From positions 1 through 14,407 of the forward strand of contig JBOGDF010000117.1 of NCBI GenBank assembly GCA_050701635.1: DNA of 14,407 nt, in the 5' to 3' direction. The notes beneath the pieces were generated by a model, which had not been told where the DNA came from, made no database searches, and saw only the letters and a list, made by a program, of their open reading frames with translations. Below are positions 7,555 through 13,687 of this stretch, piece by piece. Positions within the stretch are counted from its first letter, which is position 1; the number at the start of each line of letters is the position of its first letter. A program made the position numbers and the translations under genes. The DNA is from WHSM01 sp050701635. Lineage in GTDB: Bacteria; Actinomycetota; Actinomycetes; Mycobacteriales; Micromonosporaceae.

Positions 7555-7594
7555 GGGGTGCATCTGGGGTTCGCGGGCAGCGCCGATGCACCCC
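7555..7594 (-). promoter_or_regulatory. Hairpin abutting the XRE Shine-Dalgarno sequence
   Basis: GGGGTGCATC (7555-7564) and GATGCACCCC (7585-7594) are a perfect 10-bp inverted repeat with a 20-nt loop. On the minus strand the stem ends directly at the GGGAGG ribosome site (7549-7554) of the XRE gene. It could be a translational control hairpin or an autoregulatory operator. A smaller inverted repeat, GCGAT/ATCGC (7597-7601/7606-7610), follows just upstream. Confidence 0.5.
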
Positions 7595-7677
7595 TTGCGA
7601 TCAGTATCGCATCGGCTACAGGGAACCCTCCAGGGGTTGCCAACTGTTACTCCTTGAGTAAGCGATAGTATGTGTTG

Positions 7678-8253
7678 GTGAATTTGAAGGAGTGGGCGCT
7701 GGTGCAGGGGGTGCATCCCGTGACGGCGTACCGCTGGTATCGGGAGGGGAAACTGCCGGTCCCGGCGCGCCGTGCGGGGCGGTTGATCCTGGTGGACCCG
7801 GACCCGAGACCGGTCGAGGCCGGGCGGGTGGTGGCGTACTGCCGGGTCTTCAGCGCCGATCAGAAAGATGATCTGGAACGCCAGGTGGGGCGGGTGGTGA
7901 TTGGGGCGACCGGTCAGGGCCTGGCCGTGGGGCAGGTAGTCAGCGAGATCGGATCGGGGATGAACGGGCACCGGCGCGAGCTGACCCGGCTGCTGTCGGA
8001 CCCGGCGGTTAGCGTCATCGTCGTGGAGCACCGCGACAGGCTGACCCGGTTCGGGTTCGAGCACCTGGCCGCGTCGCTGGCCGCGTCCGGGCGCCGGATC
8101 GTGGTCCTAAACGACGCGGAGACCAGCGACGATCTGGTGCGGGATGTCACTGAGGTGCTGACCTCGCTGTGTGCCCGGCTGTACGGGAAACGTTCGGCGT
8201 CACGCCGCGCCGCGCGGGCGGTCGCGGTGGCCACGAGCGGCCAGCTGGGATGA
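7678..8253 (+). CDS. tnpA: IS607-type serine recombinase TnpA, nucleophile Ser replaced by Phe
   Basis: Serine-family DNA recombinase of an IS607 element, 191 residues. The N terminus is a MerR-like helix-turn-helix (LKEWALVQGVHPVTAYRWYR, then GKLPVPARRAGRLILV). The resolvase catalytic domain begins at VVAYCRVFSADQKDDLERQ and continues with EIGSGMNGHRRELTRLL and EHRDRLTRFGFEHL, which keeps the Arg/Asp active-site cluster. In the family the sequence is normally RVSSxDQ, the first Ser being the nucleophile; here codon 58 (7849-7851) is TTC, Phe, one base from TCC. The neighbouring Ser59 is kept. The GTG at 7678 is chosen because family members start MNLKEWA; another in-frame GTG lies at 7672. 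No good ribosome site is visible. The stop overlaps tnpB by ATGA. Confidence 0.9.
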   Translation: MNLKEWALVQGVHPVTAYRWYREGKLPVPARRAGRLILVDPDPRPVEAGRVVAYCRVFSADQKDDLERQVGRVVIGATGQGLAVGQVVSEIGSGMNGHRRELTRLLSDPAVSVIVVEHRDRLTRFGFEHLAASLAASGRRIVVLNDAETSDDLVRDVTEVLTSLCARLYGKRSASRRAARAVAVATSGQLG

Positions 8254-9605
8254 GTTCCACGGTGATGCAGGCGTACCGGTTCGCCCTCGATCCGGCCCCG
8301 GCGCAGGCCCGTGATCTGGACCGTCATGCTGGGGCGGCGCGGTTCGCGTTTAACTGGGCACTGGCGGCGGTGAAGGCGAACCTCGGCCAGCGGGCGGCTG
8401 AACGTACCTACGGCGTGGACGGCGATGATCTCACCCCGGCGTTGGGCTGGAATCTGCCCGCGCTACGGCGAGCGTGGAACCAGGCCAAGGGCGAAGCCGC
8501 GCCGTGGTGGGCCGAGTGCGGCAAGGAGTCCTACAACACCGGTTTGGACGGTGTGGCCCGCGCCTTGAAGAACTTCTCCGAGTCGAAGTCGGGCAAACGC
8601 AAGGGCCGCCAGGCCGGCTTTCCCCGGTTCAAATCCCGCCGCCAGGCTACCCCAGCGGTCCGGTTCACTACCGGCACGATCCGCGTGGATGCCGACCGTA
8701 GGCACGTGAGGCTGCCGCGGCTGGGTGCGATCAAGACCCATGAGTCGACCCGTAAACTCGCGCGGCGCCTGGAGGCCGGGACGGCCCGGATTCTGTCCGC
8801 GACGGTGCGCCGTGAGGCCGGGCGCTGGTTCTGCGCGTTTACCGTCGAGGTCCAGCGCACGACGCGCCAACCGGCCCGCCCGGATGCCGTGATCGGCATG
8901 GATCTGGGCATCACCACCCTGGCCGTCCTGTCCCATGGGCCTGCCGAGCCGAACCCGAGGCATCTGAACAAAGCACTACGCCAGCTCCGCACAGCGTCGC
9001 GGACCCTCTCGCGGCGCACCGGCCCGCACAGGCGGACCGGCCAGCGTCCCTCAGCCCGCTGGGAAACCGCCCGGCGTGACGTGGCCCGGCTGCACAACCG
9101 GGTCGCGAACCTGCGCAAAGACGGCCTGCATAAGCTCACCACACGTCTGGCCGCCACCTACGGCACCATCGTCGTCGAGGACCTCAACGTGGCCGGGATG
9201 CTGCGCAACCGGCGACTGGCCCGCCACCTCGCCGACGCCAGTTTCGCCGAGATCCGCCGGCAACTGGGCTACAAGACCGGCTGGAACGGCGGCACACTCA
9301 CCGTCGCCGACCGCTGGTATCCCTCCTCCAAAACATGTTCGGCCTGCAGCGTGGCGAAACCCAAGCTGCCGCTGCGAGTCCGGACGTTCACCTGCCAGCA
9401 CTGCGGCCTGACCCTCGACCGGGACCTCAACGCCGCCCGCAACCTCAAGCAGTACGTCGCCCAGAGTGGCTGGGAGACGCGAAACGGACGTGGAGCCGAC
9501 CAGAAGACCGGGCCTGGCCCGGCAGGTGGCTGTGAAGCGTCTACCCCGCACCGGGCAACCGGGCAAGACGGGAACCGCTCGCCGGTAACGGCGAGCTGCG
9601 AGTAG
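8250..9605 (+). CDS. tnpB: RNA-guided nuclease TnpB of an IS607 element
   Basis: This 451-residue protein is of full length for TnpB, the ancestor-like relative of Cas12 that is guided by an omega RNA from the element's right end and cuts double-stranded DNA. The N-terminal helix-rich part starts MQAYRFALDPAPAQ and contains RFAFNWALAAVKANLG and FPRFKSRRQ. RuvC residues are intact: D218 in GMDLGITTLAVLS, E310 in IVVEDLNVAGML, and the DRDLNAARN motif (D390/D392). The zinc ribbon is complete with C363, C366, C382 and C385 (TCSAC...CQHCG). The ATG at 8250 overlaps the tnpA stop; the open frame upstream of it is tnpA sequence read out of frame. The last ~50 residues after the RuvC motif are variable and overlap the predicted guide RNA. 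Nothing suggests decay. Confidence 0.94.
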   Translation: MSSTVMQAYRFALDPAPAQARDLDRHAGAARFAFNWALAAVKANLGQRAAERTYGVDGDDLTPALGWNLPALRRAWNQAKGEAAPWWAECGKESYNTGLDGVARALKNFSESKSGKRKGRQAGFPRFKSRRQATPAVRFTTGTIRVDADRRHVRLPRLGAIKTHESTRKLARRLEAGTARILSATVRREAGRWFCAFTVEVQRTTRQPARPDAVIGMDLGITTLAVLSHGPAEPNPRHLNKALRQLRTASRTLSRRTGPHRRTGQRPSARWETARRDVARLHNRVANLRKDGLHKLTTRLAATYGTIVVEDLNVAGMLRNRRLARHLADASFAEIRRQLGYKTGWNGGTLTVADRWYPSSKTCSACSVAKPKLPLRVRTFTCQHCGLTLDRDLNAARNLKQYVAQSGWETRNGRGADQKTGPGPAGGCEASTPHRATGQDGNRSPVTASCE

Positions 9606-9634
9606 AGGCTTACTCATGCTCACTCACTCGCAAC
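9480..9634 (+). ncRNA. Predicted omega (guide) RNA region of the IS607 TnpB
   Basis: TnpB guide RNAs are made from the 3' end of tnpB through the right end of the element, with the guide taken from the flanking DNA. This stretch contains a near-continuous palindrome CCGGGCC-T-GGCCCGG and a strong hairpin: GCTCGCCG (9577-9584), loop GTAA (9585-9588, a GNRA tetraloop), CGGCGAGC (9589-9596). A second small stem, GAGTA/TACTC (9600-9604/9611-9615), follows at the end. If the element ends near 9634, the guide would be the next ~16-20 bases. The 5' limit is arbitrary. Confidence 0.45.
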
Positions 9635-9668
9635 GGTGTTGATCCGTACCCCCCCTCCACTCCCTACG

Positions 9669-9733
9669 GTCTGTGGCAGGTCCCCGACGGCGGGTAAGGC
9701 TCTGGCCCTCGCCGTCGGGCGACACCCACAGAC
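9669..9733 (+). promoter_or_regulatory. Two-tier hairpin in the leader of the small-protein gene
   Basis: An outer 8-bp stem GTCTGTGG/CCACAGAC (9669-9676/9726-9733) encloses a symmetric 6x6 internal loop and an inner perfect stem CCCGACGGCG/CGCCGTCGGG (9683-9692/9710-9719), extendable by two pairs (one G-U). It ends 7 bases before the AAGGGG ribosome site (9741-9746) of the gene at 9754. The architecture suggests a structured leader RNA or a complex operator. No U-run follows, so a plain terminator is less likely. I do not match it to a known riboswitch class. Confidence 0.55.
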
Positions 9734-9753
9734 ACGAGAAAAGGGGCACTGGC

Positions 9754-10071
9754 ATGGACTCGGGGCGGGCAAGGATGGCGCCGTACGTGCGGACCACAGT
9801 ACGGATGCGGTACGCGCCACCGGAGCTGCCGCCGCTGGAGCCGCCGGCTGAACTGCAGCTCGACAACCCTGGAGTGTGGCGGGTGGCGGCGCAATGGTTG
9901 CGTGACCATCAACCCGACGAGGGTGGCCGGGTGTGCAAAGAGTGCTTCAGGCTGTACCCGTGCCCCGGGGCGGTCAGCGCCGCCGGCGTACTCGACACGT
10001 CACACCGCCGGGCAGCGGCCCGCGGGCGCGCCCCGATACTGCGGCTGTACCCGCAAGCGCGGAACGTGTGA
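9754..10071 (+). CDS. Small hypothetical protein with a CxxC-x5-C motif
   Basis: 105 residues, function not recognised. The ATG at 9754 has AAGGGG (9741-9746) 7 bases upstream; an alternative ATG at 9775 lacks one. The N-terminal part is Pro-rich (YAPPELPPLEPPAELQLDNP), followed by a short helix (GVWRVAAQWLRDHQPDE) and a putative zinc knuckle, VCKECFRLYPCPG (C61, C64, C70; H52 nearby). The C terminus (ARGRAPILRLYPQARNV) ends one base before an ISL3 transposase remnant, so its tail may have been altered by that insertion or deletion. It lies on the far side of the IS607 element from the XRE gene, with opposite orientation, as expected for a divergent regulator/small-protein pair. No signal peptide or membrane segment is visible. 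Confidence 0.6.
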   Translation: MDSGRARMAPYVRTTVRMRYAPPELPPLEPPAELQLDNPGVWRVAAQWLRDHQPDEGGRVCKECFRLYPCPGAVSAAGVLDTSHRRAAARGRAPILRLYPQARNV

Positions 10072-10072
10072 G

Positions 10073-10228
10073 GAGACGGTGCGCCGGTTCGCCCGCGCCG
10101 GCAGCGTCGAGGAGCTGCTCGCGAAGCCTCTCGCCGGCCGGCCGAGCGTCCTCGACGCACACAAGCCCTTCCTGCGCCAACGCTGGAACGAGGGCTGCCA
10201 CAGCGCTTCTCAACTGTTTCGGGAGATC
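10073..10228 (+). pseudogene. ISL3-family transposase fragment
   Basis: A 52-codon stretch matches the internal part of actinobacterial ISL3-family transposases: ETVRRFARAGSVEELLAKP, then LDAHKPFLRQRWNEG and CHSASQLFREI. In intact ISL3 proteins this region is preceded by a helix-turn-helix and followed by a QTVRRY-type segment and the DDE domain. Neither is present, and similarity stops sharply after FREI. There is no start codon of its own. It is a remnant left by deletion, showing that a third IS family once sat here. Confidence 0.8.
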
Positions 10229-10288
10229 GCGTGCACGGCTCAGAACCCCCGCAGCGTCGATGGTGTCCAATAGATGTGGAGGACCTCG

Positions 10289-10957
10289 ATGCGCCCGCCG
10301 ATTCGCGCCTTCCAGATGCGCCTGCTGACCTGTCTGGTGACAGTAGTGAGCGCCTGCGAAACGGGCCAGCCCGAGAGTGTCGGCGCGCCCTCGCCGGCTG
10401 CCTCTTCGACGCCAAGCCCGCCACCGACAGCCGGCCCGGCCTGGGTGGCGGCCGTACGCGAACTGGTCGGACGCCCGGTGCAGGTGCCCTTGCTCACGCC
10501 CGGCGAGTCCTGCCCGGTGACCCGCAAGCAGCGGCCGGTTCAGACGCCGCCGATCCACGCCGCCGCAGATGTGCTTGGCGATGCGCCGGTCTACCCGGTG
10601 CCCATGTACTTCGGCGAGGACACGACGCTGCGGCTCGATGGCCCGGAGACCGACGGGTGGTACAGCGCGAAGGCGCCCTGGGAAGGTCATCATTACCAGG
10701 GTCCAGCGGTGATCCACGTGCGGCGCCTCGACGCCCCCGGCACTGGTCGCGTCCTGCCGTTGCACGAAAGCGAAGGCAAGTTCGTGGGCGACGCAGTCGT
10801 GCTCCGCATCAGCGCGCCGCCAGCCGAATTCCCCACCGTGACCAAGGTTGCCGCGTTGACCAGGGTGCCCGCGCCAGGGTGCTACGCCTACCAGGTCGAC
10901 GGCCTAGGTTTCAGCGAGGTGATCGTCTTCCGGGGGGCCGCACCCGGCCAACAGTGA
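10289..10957 (+). CDS. Predicted secreted lipoprotein of unknown function
   Basis: 222 residues. The ATG at 10289 is preceded by GGAGGA (10278-10283) at 5 bases; an in-frame ATG at 10274 lies upstream of that site and is rejected. The N terminus is a lipoprotein signal: MRPPIRAFQMR, hydrophobic LLTCLVTVVSA, then the lipobox VSAC with C23 as the modified cysteine. A Ser/Pro/Ala-rich linker follows (SPAASSTPSPPPTAGP), then a probable beta-rich outer domain with TPGESCPVT, YPVPMYFGEDTTLRL, and a C-terminal PGCYAYQVDGLGFSEVIVF. The two extracellular cysteines could form a disulfide. It would be anchored on the outer face of the membrane. No family is recognised and the neighbours (IS remnants) give no functional clue. 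Confidence 0.75.
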   Translation: MRPPIRAFQMRLLTCLVTVVSACETGQPESVGAPSPAASSTPSPPPTAGPAWVAAVRELVGRPVQVPLLTPGESCPVTRKQRPVQTPPIHAAADVLGDAPVYPVPMYFGEDTTLRLDGPETDGWYSAKAPWEGHHYQGPAVIHVRRLDAPGTGRVLPLHESEGKFVGDAVVLRISAPPAEFPTVTKVAALTRVPAPGCYAYQVDGLGFSEVIVFRGAAPGQQ

Positions 10958-11189
10958 GCGGCGAGCGCTCGTCGAGGCCGAACGACCCACCGCCCAGGGC
11001 CATGTCGATCGCACATGACCGCGCGCACGGTGGCCGGGGCGTACGCCCAGCGCCGCGCGACATACGCCGACACGACCGGCGCGACGACAACCTCGTGAAG
11101 TGATATTGCAGAATCGCTGCCATTGGGTGAAACTTCTTTTCAAGCCCGCTCAGGCCCCGCCCGCTCTCACCCCCGGAGGGAAGGCCGAT
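10958..11189. other. Gap between the lipoprotein and the IS110 element
   Basis: No convincing gene. An ATG at 11015 opens a 27-codon frame with high G/C third positions but no ribosome site and no recognisable product. Around 11100-11150 the sequence is clearly more AT-rich than the rest and contains a possible hairpin: GGG-TGAAA (11125-11132) with TTTCA-AG-CCC (11138-11147). The right end of the IS110 element should lie near the end of this interval. Confidence 0.4.
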
Positions 11190-11200
11190 GAGAAGCCCTG

Positions 11201-11206
11201 TGTCAA
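11201..11206 (-). promoter_or_regulatory. Perfect -35 hexamer at the IS110 right end
   Basis: On the minus strand TTGACA overlaps the last Gly codon and TGA stop of the transposase (GGT TGA CA). In several IS110 elements an outward -35 at the right end joins a -10 at the left end when the element circularises, creating a junction promoter. The hexamer is seen directly; this role is inferred, and I could not identify the matching -10. Confidence 0.4.
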
Positions 11207-12453
11207 CCCCCCGCTTGTTGATCTTGCAGGAGGCGTTGGAGGGCGCCGTGTCTGGTTGGGTGGTAGGCGGTGTTGTTCTGCCAGCAGTGCCAGATGACGA
11301 GCAGCCAGGCGCGGGCGAGGATGCGCACCGTGTGGGCGTGGTCGTGGCCGCGGTGGCGGGCTCGTTGGTAGAGGTCGGCGGCCCAGGGGTTGGCGTGGCG
11401 GGAGTCGCCGGCGAAGTCGCAGACGGCGTCTCTGAGTTGTTTGTCGCAGGCCCAGCGGAACCCGACGGCGCGGATCTTGCCGGACTGGCGGGTGGAGGGG
11501 GCGACACCGGCCAGGCAGGCCAGCGAGTTGGGGGTGGGGAAGCGGGCGCGGCAGTCGCCGATCTCGGCGAGCAGCCGGGCGGCGCGCACCTGGCCGGCGC
11601 GGGGCAGGCTGGTGAAGATGTGCGCGTCGGCGTGGCTGGCCAGCTGTGCTGCGATCTGGCTGGAGAGGGTCTTGATCTGCTTGAGCAGGGTGGCGAGCGC
11701 GGCGACCAGTGCGTGGGTGATCGCGGCGTTGGCTTGGCCGTCGGCGCCGAGTGCGCCGCGCGGGGCGGCGAGCAGTCTGGCGTGCAGCACGGCGGGGTCG
11801 ACCTTGCCGGAGTAGCCGACGCTGGCCAGCCAGGCGCCGAGGCGTTTGGGCGAGAGCCAGTCGGCCTTGTCCTGGGTCGGGAAGCGGGTCAGGAACGCCA
11901 GGCTGATCGGGCTGTCGAGCTTGGCGAACAGCCCCACCGCGCCGGGGAAGACGGTGCGCAGGTGAGCGCGCAGTTGGTTGGCCAGCCCGACCCGGTGGCC
12001 GACGAGGTCTTTGCGGGCCCGGCAGGCCCGGCGCAGGGTCGCGGTTTCGGGGCTGTCCGGGACCAACGGGCGCAGCCGGGCCCGATCGGTGCGCAGCGTG
12101 TCGGCGAGCACGAACGCGTCGAACCGGTCGTCCTTGTTGCCGGCCGAGCCATAGCGGCCGCGCAGGTTCTTGACCTGGTTCGGGCTGATCACCACCACCG
12201 TCAGCCCGCCGCCGAGCAGGGCATCGACGACCGGGCCGTCTGGTCGTTCGATCGCCACCTCCTGGCAGCCGGCATCGACCAGCCCGACGACCAGCTCGCG
12301 CAGCCCGGCCCCACTGTGCTCGACCGTGTGCCGGATGATCTCGCGGCCACGGGCATCGACCACCGACACCGCATGATCGTCGCGGGCCCAGTCCAGACCT
12401 GCGGTCACGCCGTTAGGGGGTTCATCGGGCAGGGTGTTGGTGGCAGACTTCAC
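11203..12453 (-). CDS. IS110-family transposase (DEDD + Transposase_20)
   Basis: A 416-residue recombinase. The N-terminal RuvC-like DEDD domain has D21 in AGLDWARDDH, E69 in VAIERPDG, and D109/D112 in NKDDRFDAFVLAD. A helical middle part follows (RRACRARKDLVGHRVGLANQ). The C-terminal Transposase_20 domain has FTSLPRAGQVRAARLLAEIG, FPTPNSLACLAGVAPSTRQS and GKIRAVGFRWACDKQLRDAV, including the serine region (APSTRQSG) taken as the second catalytic site. The GTG at 12453 is chosen because GAGGAGG lies 5 bases upstream on the minus strand. All motifs are present and the frame is uninterrupted, so it is probably functional. IS110 enzymes excise as circles and insert at sites chosen by a bridge RNA. 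Confidence 0.93.
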   Translation of the reverse strand: MKSATNTLPDEPPNGVTAGLDWARDDHAVSVVDARGREIIRHTVEHSGAGLRELVVGLVDAGCQEVAIERPDGPVVDALLGGGLTVVVISPNQVKNLRGRYGSAGNKDDRFDAFVLADTLRTDRARLRPLVPDSPETATLRRACRARKDLVGHRVGLANQLRAHLRTVFPGAVGLFAKLDSPISLAFLTRFPTQDKADWLSPKRLGAWLASVGYSGKVDPAVLHARLLAAPRGALGADGQANAAITHALVAALATLLKQIKTLSSQIAAQLASHADAHIFTSLPRAGQVRAARLLAEIGDCRARFPTPNSLACLAGVAPSTRQSGKIRAVGFRWACDKQLRDAVCDFAGDSRHANPWAADLYQRARHRGHDHAHTVRILARAWLLVIWHCWQNNTAYHPTRHGALQRLLQDQQAGG

Positions 12454-12650
12454 GTCAGCCTCCTCGCTGCTAGTCCCAGTGGGGAGGCGCCTTCACGTGC
12501 CGGTGGTTCCGAGACGCGGCTGCCGGTTCGCTCACTGATCGGCGCTCGCAGGCGCTCAGCCCTGTCGACGGTCCGCGCGTCCCGGAGGACCGCCGGACCT
12601 CGCAGATCTCATCGTGGACATCAACCGCGTCAAGCAAGCAGGGCGATGAT
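12454..12650 (-). ncRNA. Candidate IS110 bridge RNA region
   Basis: Non-coding sequence upstream of the transposase, where IS110-group elements carry the bridge RNA. Seen here: an inverted repeat CGGTCC/GGACCG (12569-12574/12587-12592) with a 12-nt loop, a direct repeat TGCCGGT (12498-12504, 12521-12527), and a direct repeat GGCGCTC (12541-12547, 12551-12557). On the minus strand TTGACG (12633-12628) with a weak TGAGAT 16 bases on could be an internal promoter. Loop guides could not be matched because the element ends are unknown. Confidence 0.35.
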
Positions 12651-12713
12651 CCGGCAGCACCTCGGGCGCATCACCGATCCATCCAAGACCAGCGACGTAA
12701 GGATGGTGCACCA

Positions 12714-13673
12714 GTGAGCATGAAGCTGCTCGTGACCGGCGGTGCGGGGTACATCGGCAGCGTGGTGACACACCAGCTGGTGGCGGCCGGACACGAGGTG
12801 GTGGTGATCGACGACCTGTCCACCGGGCATGCCACGGCGGTGCCGTCCGACGCGAAGTTCCACGAGCTGTCGGTGCACGACGTGGCCCGGGTGCTCACCC
12901 CCGGTGCCAGCTTCGACGGCGTGCTGCACTTCGCCGGCAAGATCGCCGTCGGGGAGTCGGTGCGGCGCCCCGACCTCTACTGGGACACCAACGTCCGCGG
13001 CACGATGGCGCTGCTCGACGCGGTGCGCGCCGCGCGTACCCACAGGTTGATCTTCTCTTCCACCGGCTCTGTGTACGGAGCGGGAGACGAGCCGCTGACC
13101 GAGGGCGCGGTGCCGCGACCGACCAATCCGTACTCGGCGAGCAAGCTGACCGTCGACCTGATGTTGACCGGCGAGGCCCCGGCCACCGGCCTGGCCGCGA
13201 CCAGCCTGCGCTACTTCAACGCCGCCGGCGCGGTGGGCTCGCTCGGCGAACGCCACGACCCCGAGACCCACCTGATCCCGATCGCGCTCGACGTCGCCGC
13301 CGGCCGCCGCGAGAAGCTCCTGCTGTACGGCGACGACTACCCCACCCCCGACGGCACCTGCATCCGCGACTACGTCCACGTCGCCGACCTCGCAGCCGCA
13401 CACCTGCTGGCGCTGGGGGCCGCCGAGCCGGGCCGGCACGCGATCTACAACCTGGGCAACGGCAACGGCTACAGCAACCGCGAGGTGATCGACGTGGTCG
13501 GCGAGGTCACCGGCCGGCCGCTGCCGGTCGAGCTGGCCCCTCGCCGGGACGGGGACGCCGTGGTGGTGGTCGCCGCCTCGGACAAGGCCCGCGCCGAGCT
13601 GGGCTGGACTCCGGCCCGGCCCTCGCTGCGGGAGATCGTCGCGGACGCCTGGGCATTTCATCAGACCCTGTAG
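12714..13673 (+). CDS. galE: UDP-glucose 4-epimerase
   Basis: A 319-residue short-chain dehydrogenase/reductase-type enzyme that interconverts UDP-glucose and UDP-galactose using bound NAD (Leloir pathway and cell-wall sugar supply). Landmarks: the Rossmann motif GGAGYIGS (G9, G12, G15), IDDLSTGH after strand 2, HFAGKIAVGESVRRP, the FSSTGSVYG block (T117), and YSASK (Y140, K144) as the catalytic Tyr-xxx-Lys. Later come TSLRYFNAAGA, DGTCIRDYVHVADLA and YNLGNGNGYS. The GTG at 12714 fits the AAGGA at 12699-12703 (10-base spacing); an ATG two codons later is the alternative. An IS110 element lies just upstream. The next gene follows after 14 bases, probably in the same transcript. Confidence 0.95.
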   Translation: MSMKLLVTGGAGYIGSVVTHQLVAAGHEVVVIDDLSTGHATAVPSDAKFHELSVHDVARVLTPGASFDGVLHFAGKIAVGESVRRPDLYWDTNVRGTMALLDAVRAARTHRLIFSSTGSVYGAGDEPLTEGAVPRPTNPYSASKLTVDLMLTGEAPATGLAATSLRYFNAAGAVGSLGERHDPETHLIPIALDVAAGRREKLLLYGDDYPTPDGTCIRDYVHVADLAAAHLLALGAAEPGRHAIYNLGNGNGYSNREVIDVVGEVTGRPLPVELAPRRDGDAVVVVAASDKARAELGWTPARPSLREIVADAWAFHQTL

Positions 13674-13687
13674 CTAGGGTGTCGGGC

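Larger units (their letters stand above)
7641..9634 (+). mobile_element. IS607-family insertion sequence (tnpA + tnpB)
   Basis: About 2 kb with the typical IS607 order: serine recombinase tnpA followed by tnpB in an ATGA overlap. Near the two ends lie GAGTAAGC (7656-7663) and its inverse GCTTACTC (9608-9615), and each end also carries a small GAGTA/TACTC-type inverted repeat. CAAC occurs at both candidate borders (7641-7644 and 9631-9634), which would fit crossover at a short shared core without target duplication, but the exact ends are inference. The element lies between the minus-strand XRE gene and the plus-strand gene at 9754, so it split their shared intergenic region. TnpA appears catalytically dead, so self-mobility is doubtful. 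Confidence 0.8.
11190..12700 (-). mobile_element. IS110-family insertion sequence, borders approximate
   Basis: One full-length IS110-type transposase on the minus strand with ~200-250 non-coding bases on its upstream side and very little on its downstream side. That is the layout of the IS110 group, which encodes a bridge (seeker) RNA upstream of the transposase. No terminal inverted repeats are seen, as expected for the family. Exact ends cannot be fixed without an empty site. The upstream end lies close to galE (start 12714), so insertion probably separated galE from its native promoter. Confidence 0.75.

Noticed and set aside
8169..8249. Upstream extension of tnpB
   Set aside because: It lies wholly within tnpA; the ATGA overlap at 8250 is the normal tnpA/tnpB junction and the TnpB fold starts there.
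9639..9670. Promoter TTGATC / TACGGT for the small gene
   Set aside because: The spacing is 20 bases, too long for a normal sigma-70-type promoter, and TTGATC lies at the IS607 border.
11015..11098. Small 27-codon gene
   Set aside because: High G/C third positions but no ribosome site, no recognisable product, and too short to support.
10231..11103. 290-codon plus-strand frame overlapping the lipoprotein
   Set aside because: Arg-rich out-of-frame translation; the lipoprotein frame has a good ribosome site, signal peptide and lipobox.
11188..12717. 509-codon plus-strand frame across the IS110 element
   Set aside because: Antisense to an intact IS110 transposase with all catalytic motifs; the Gly/Ala/Val-rich translation is a composition artefact.
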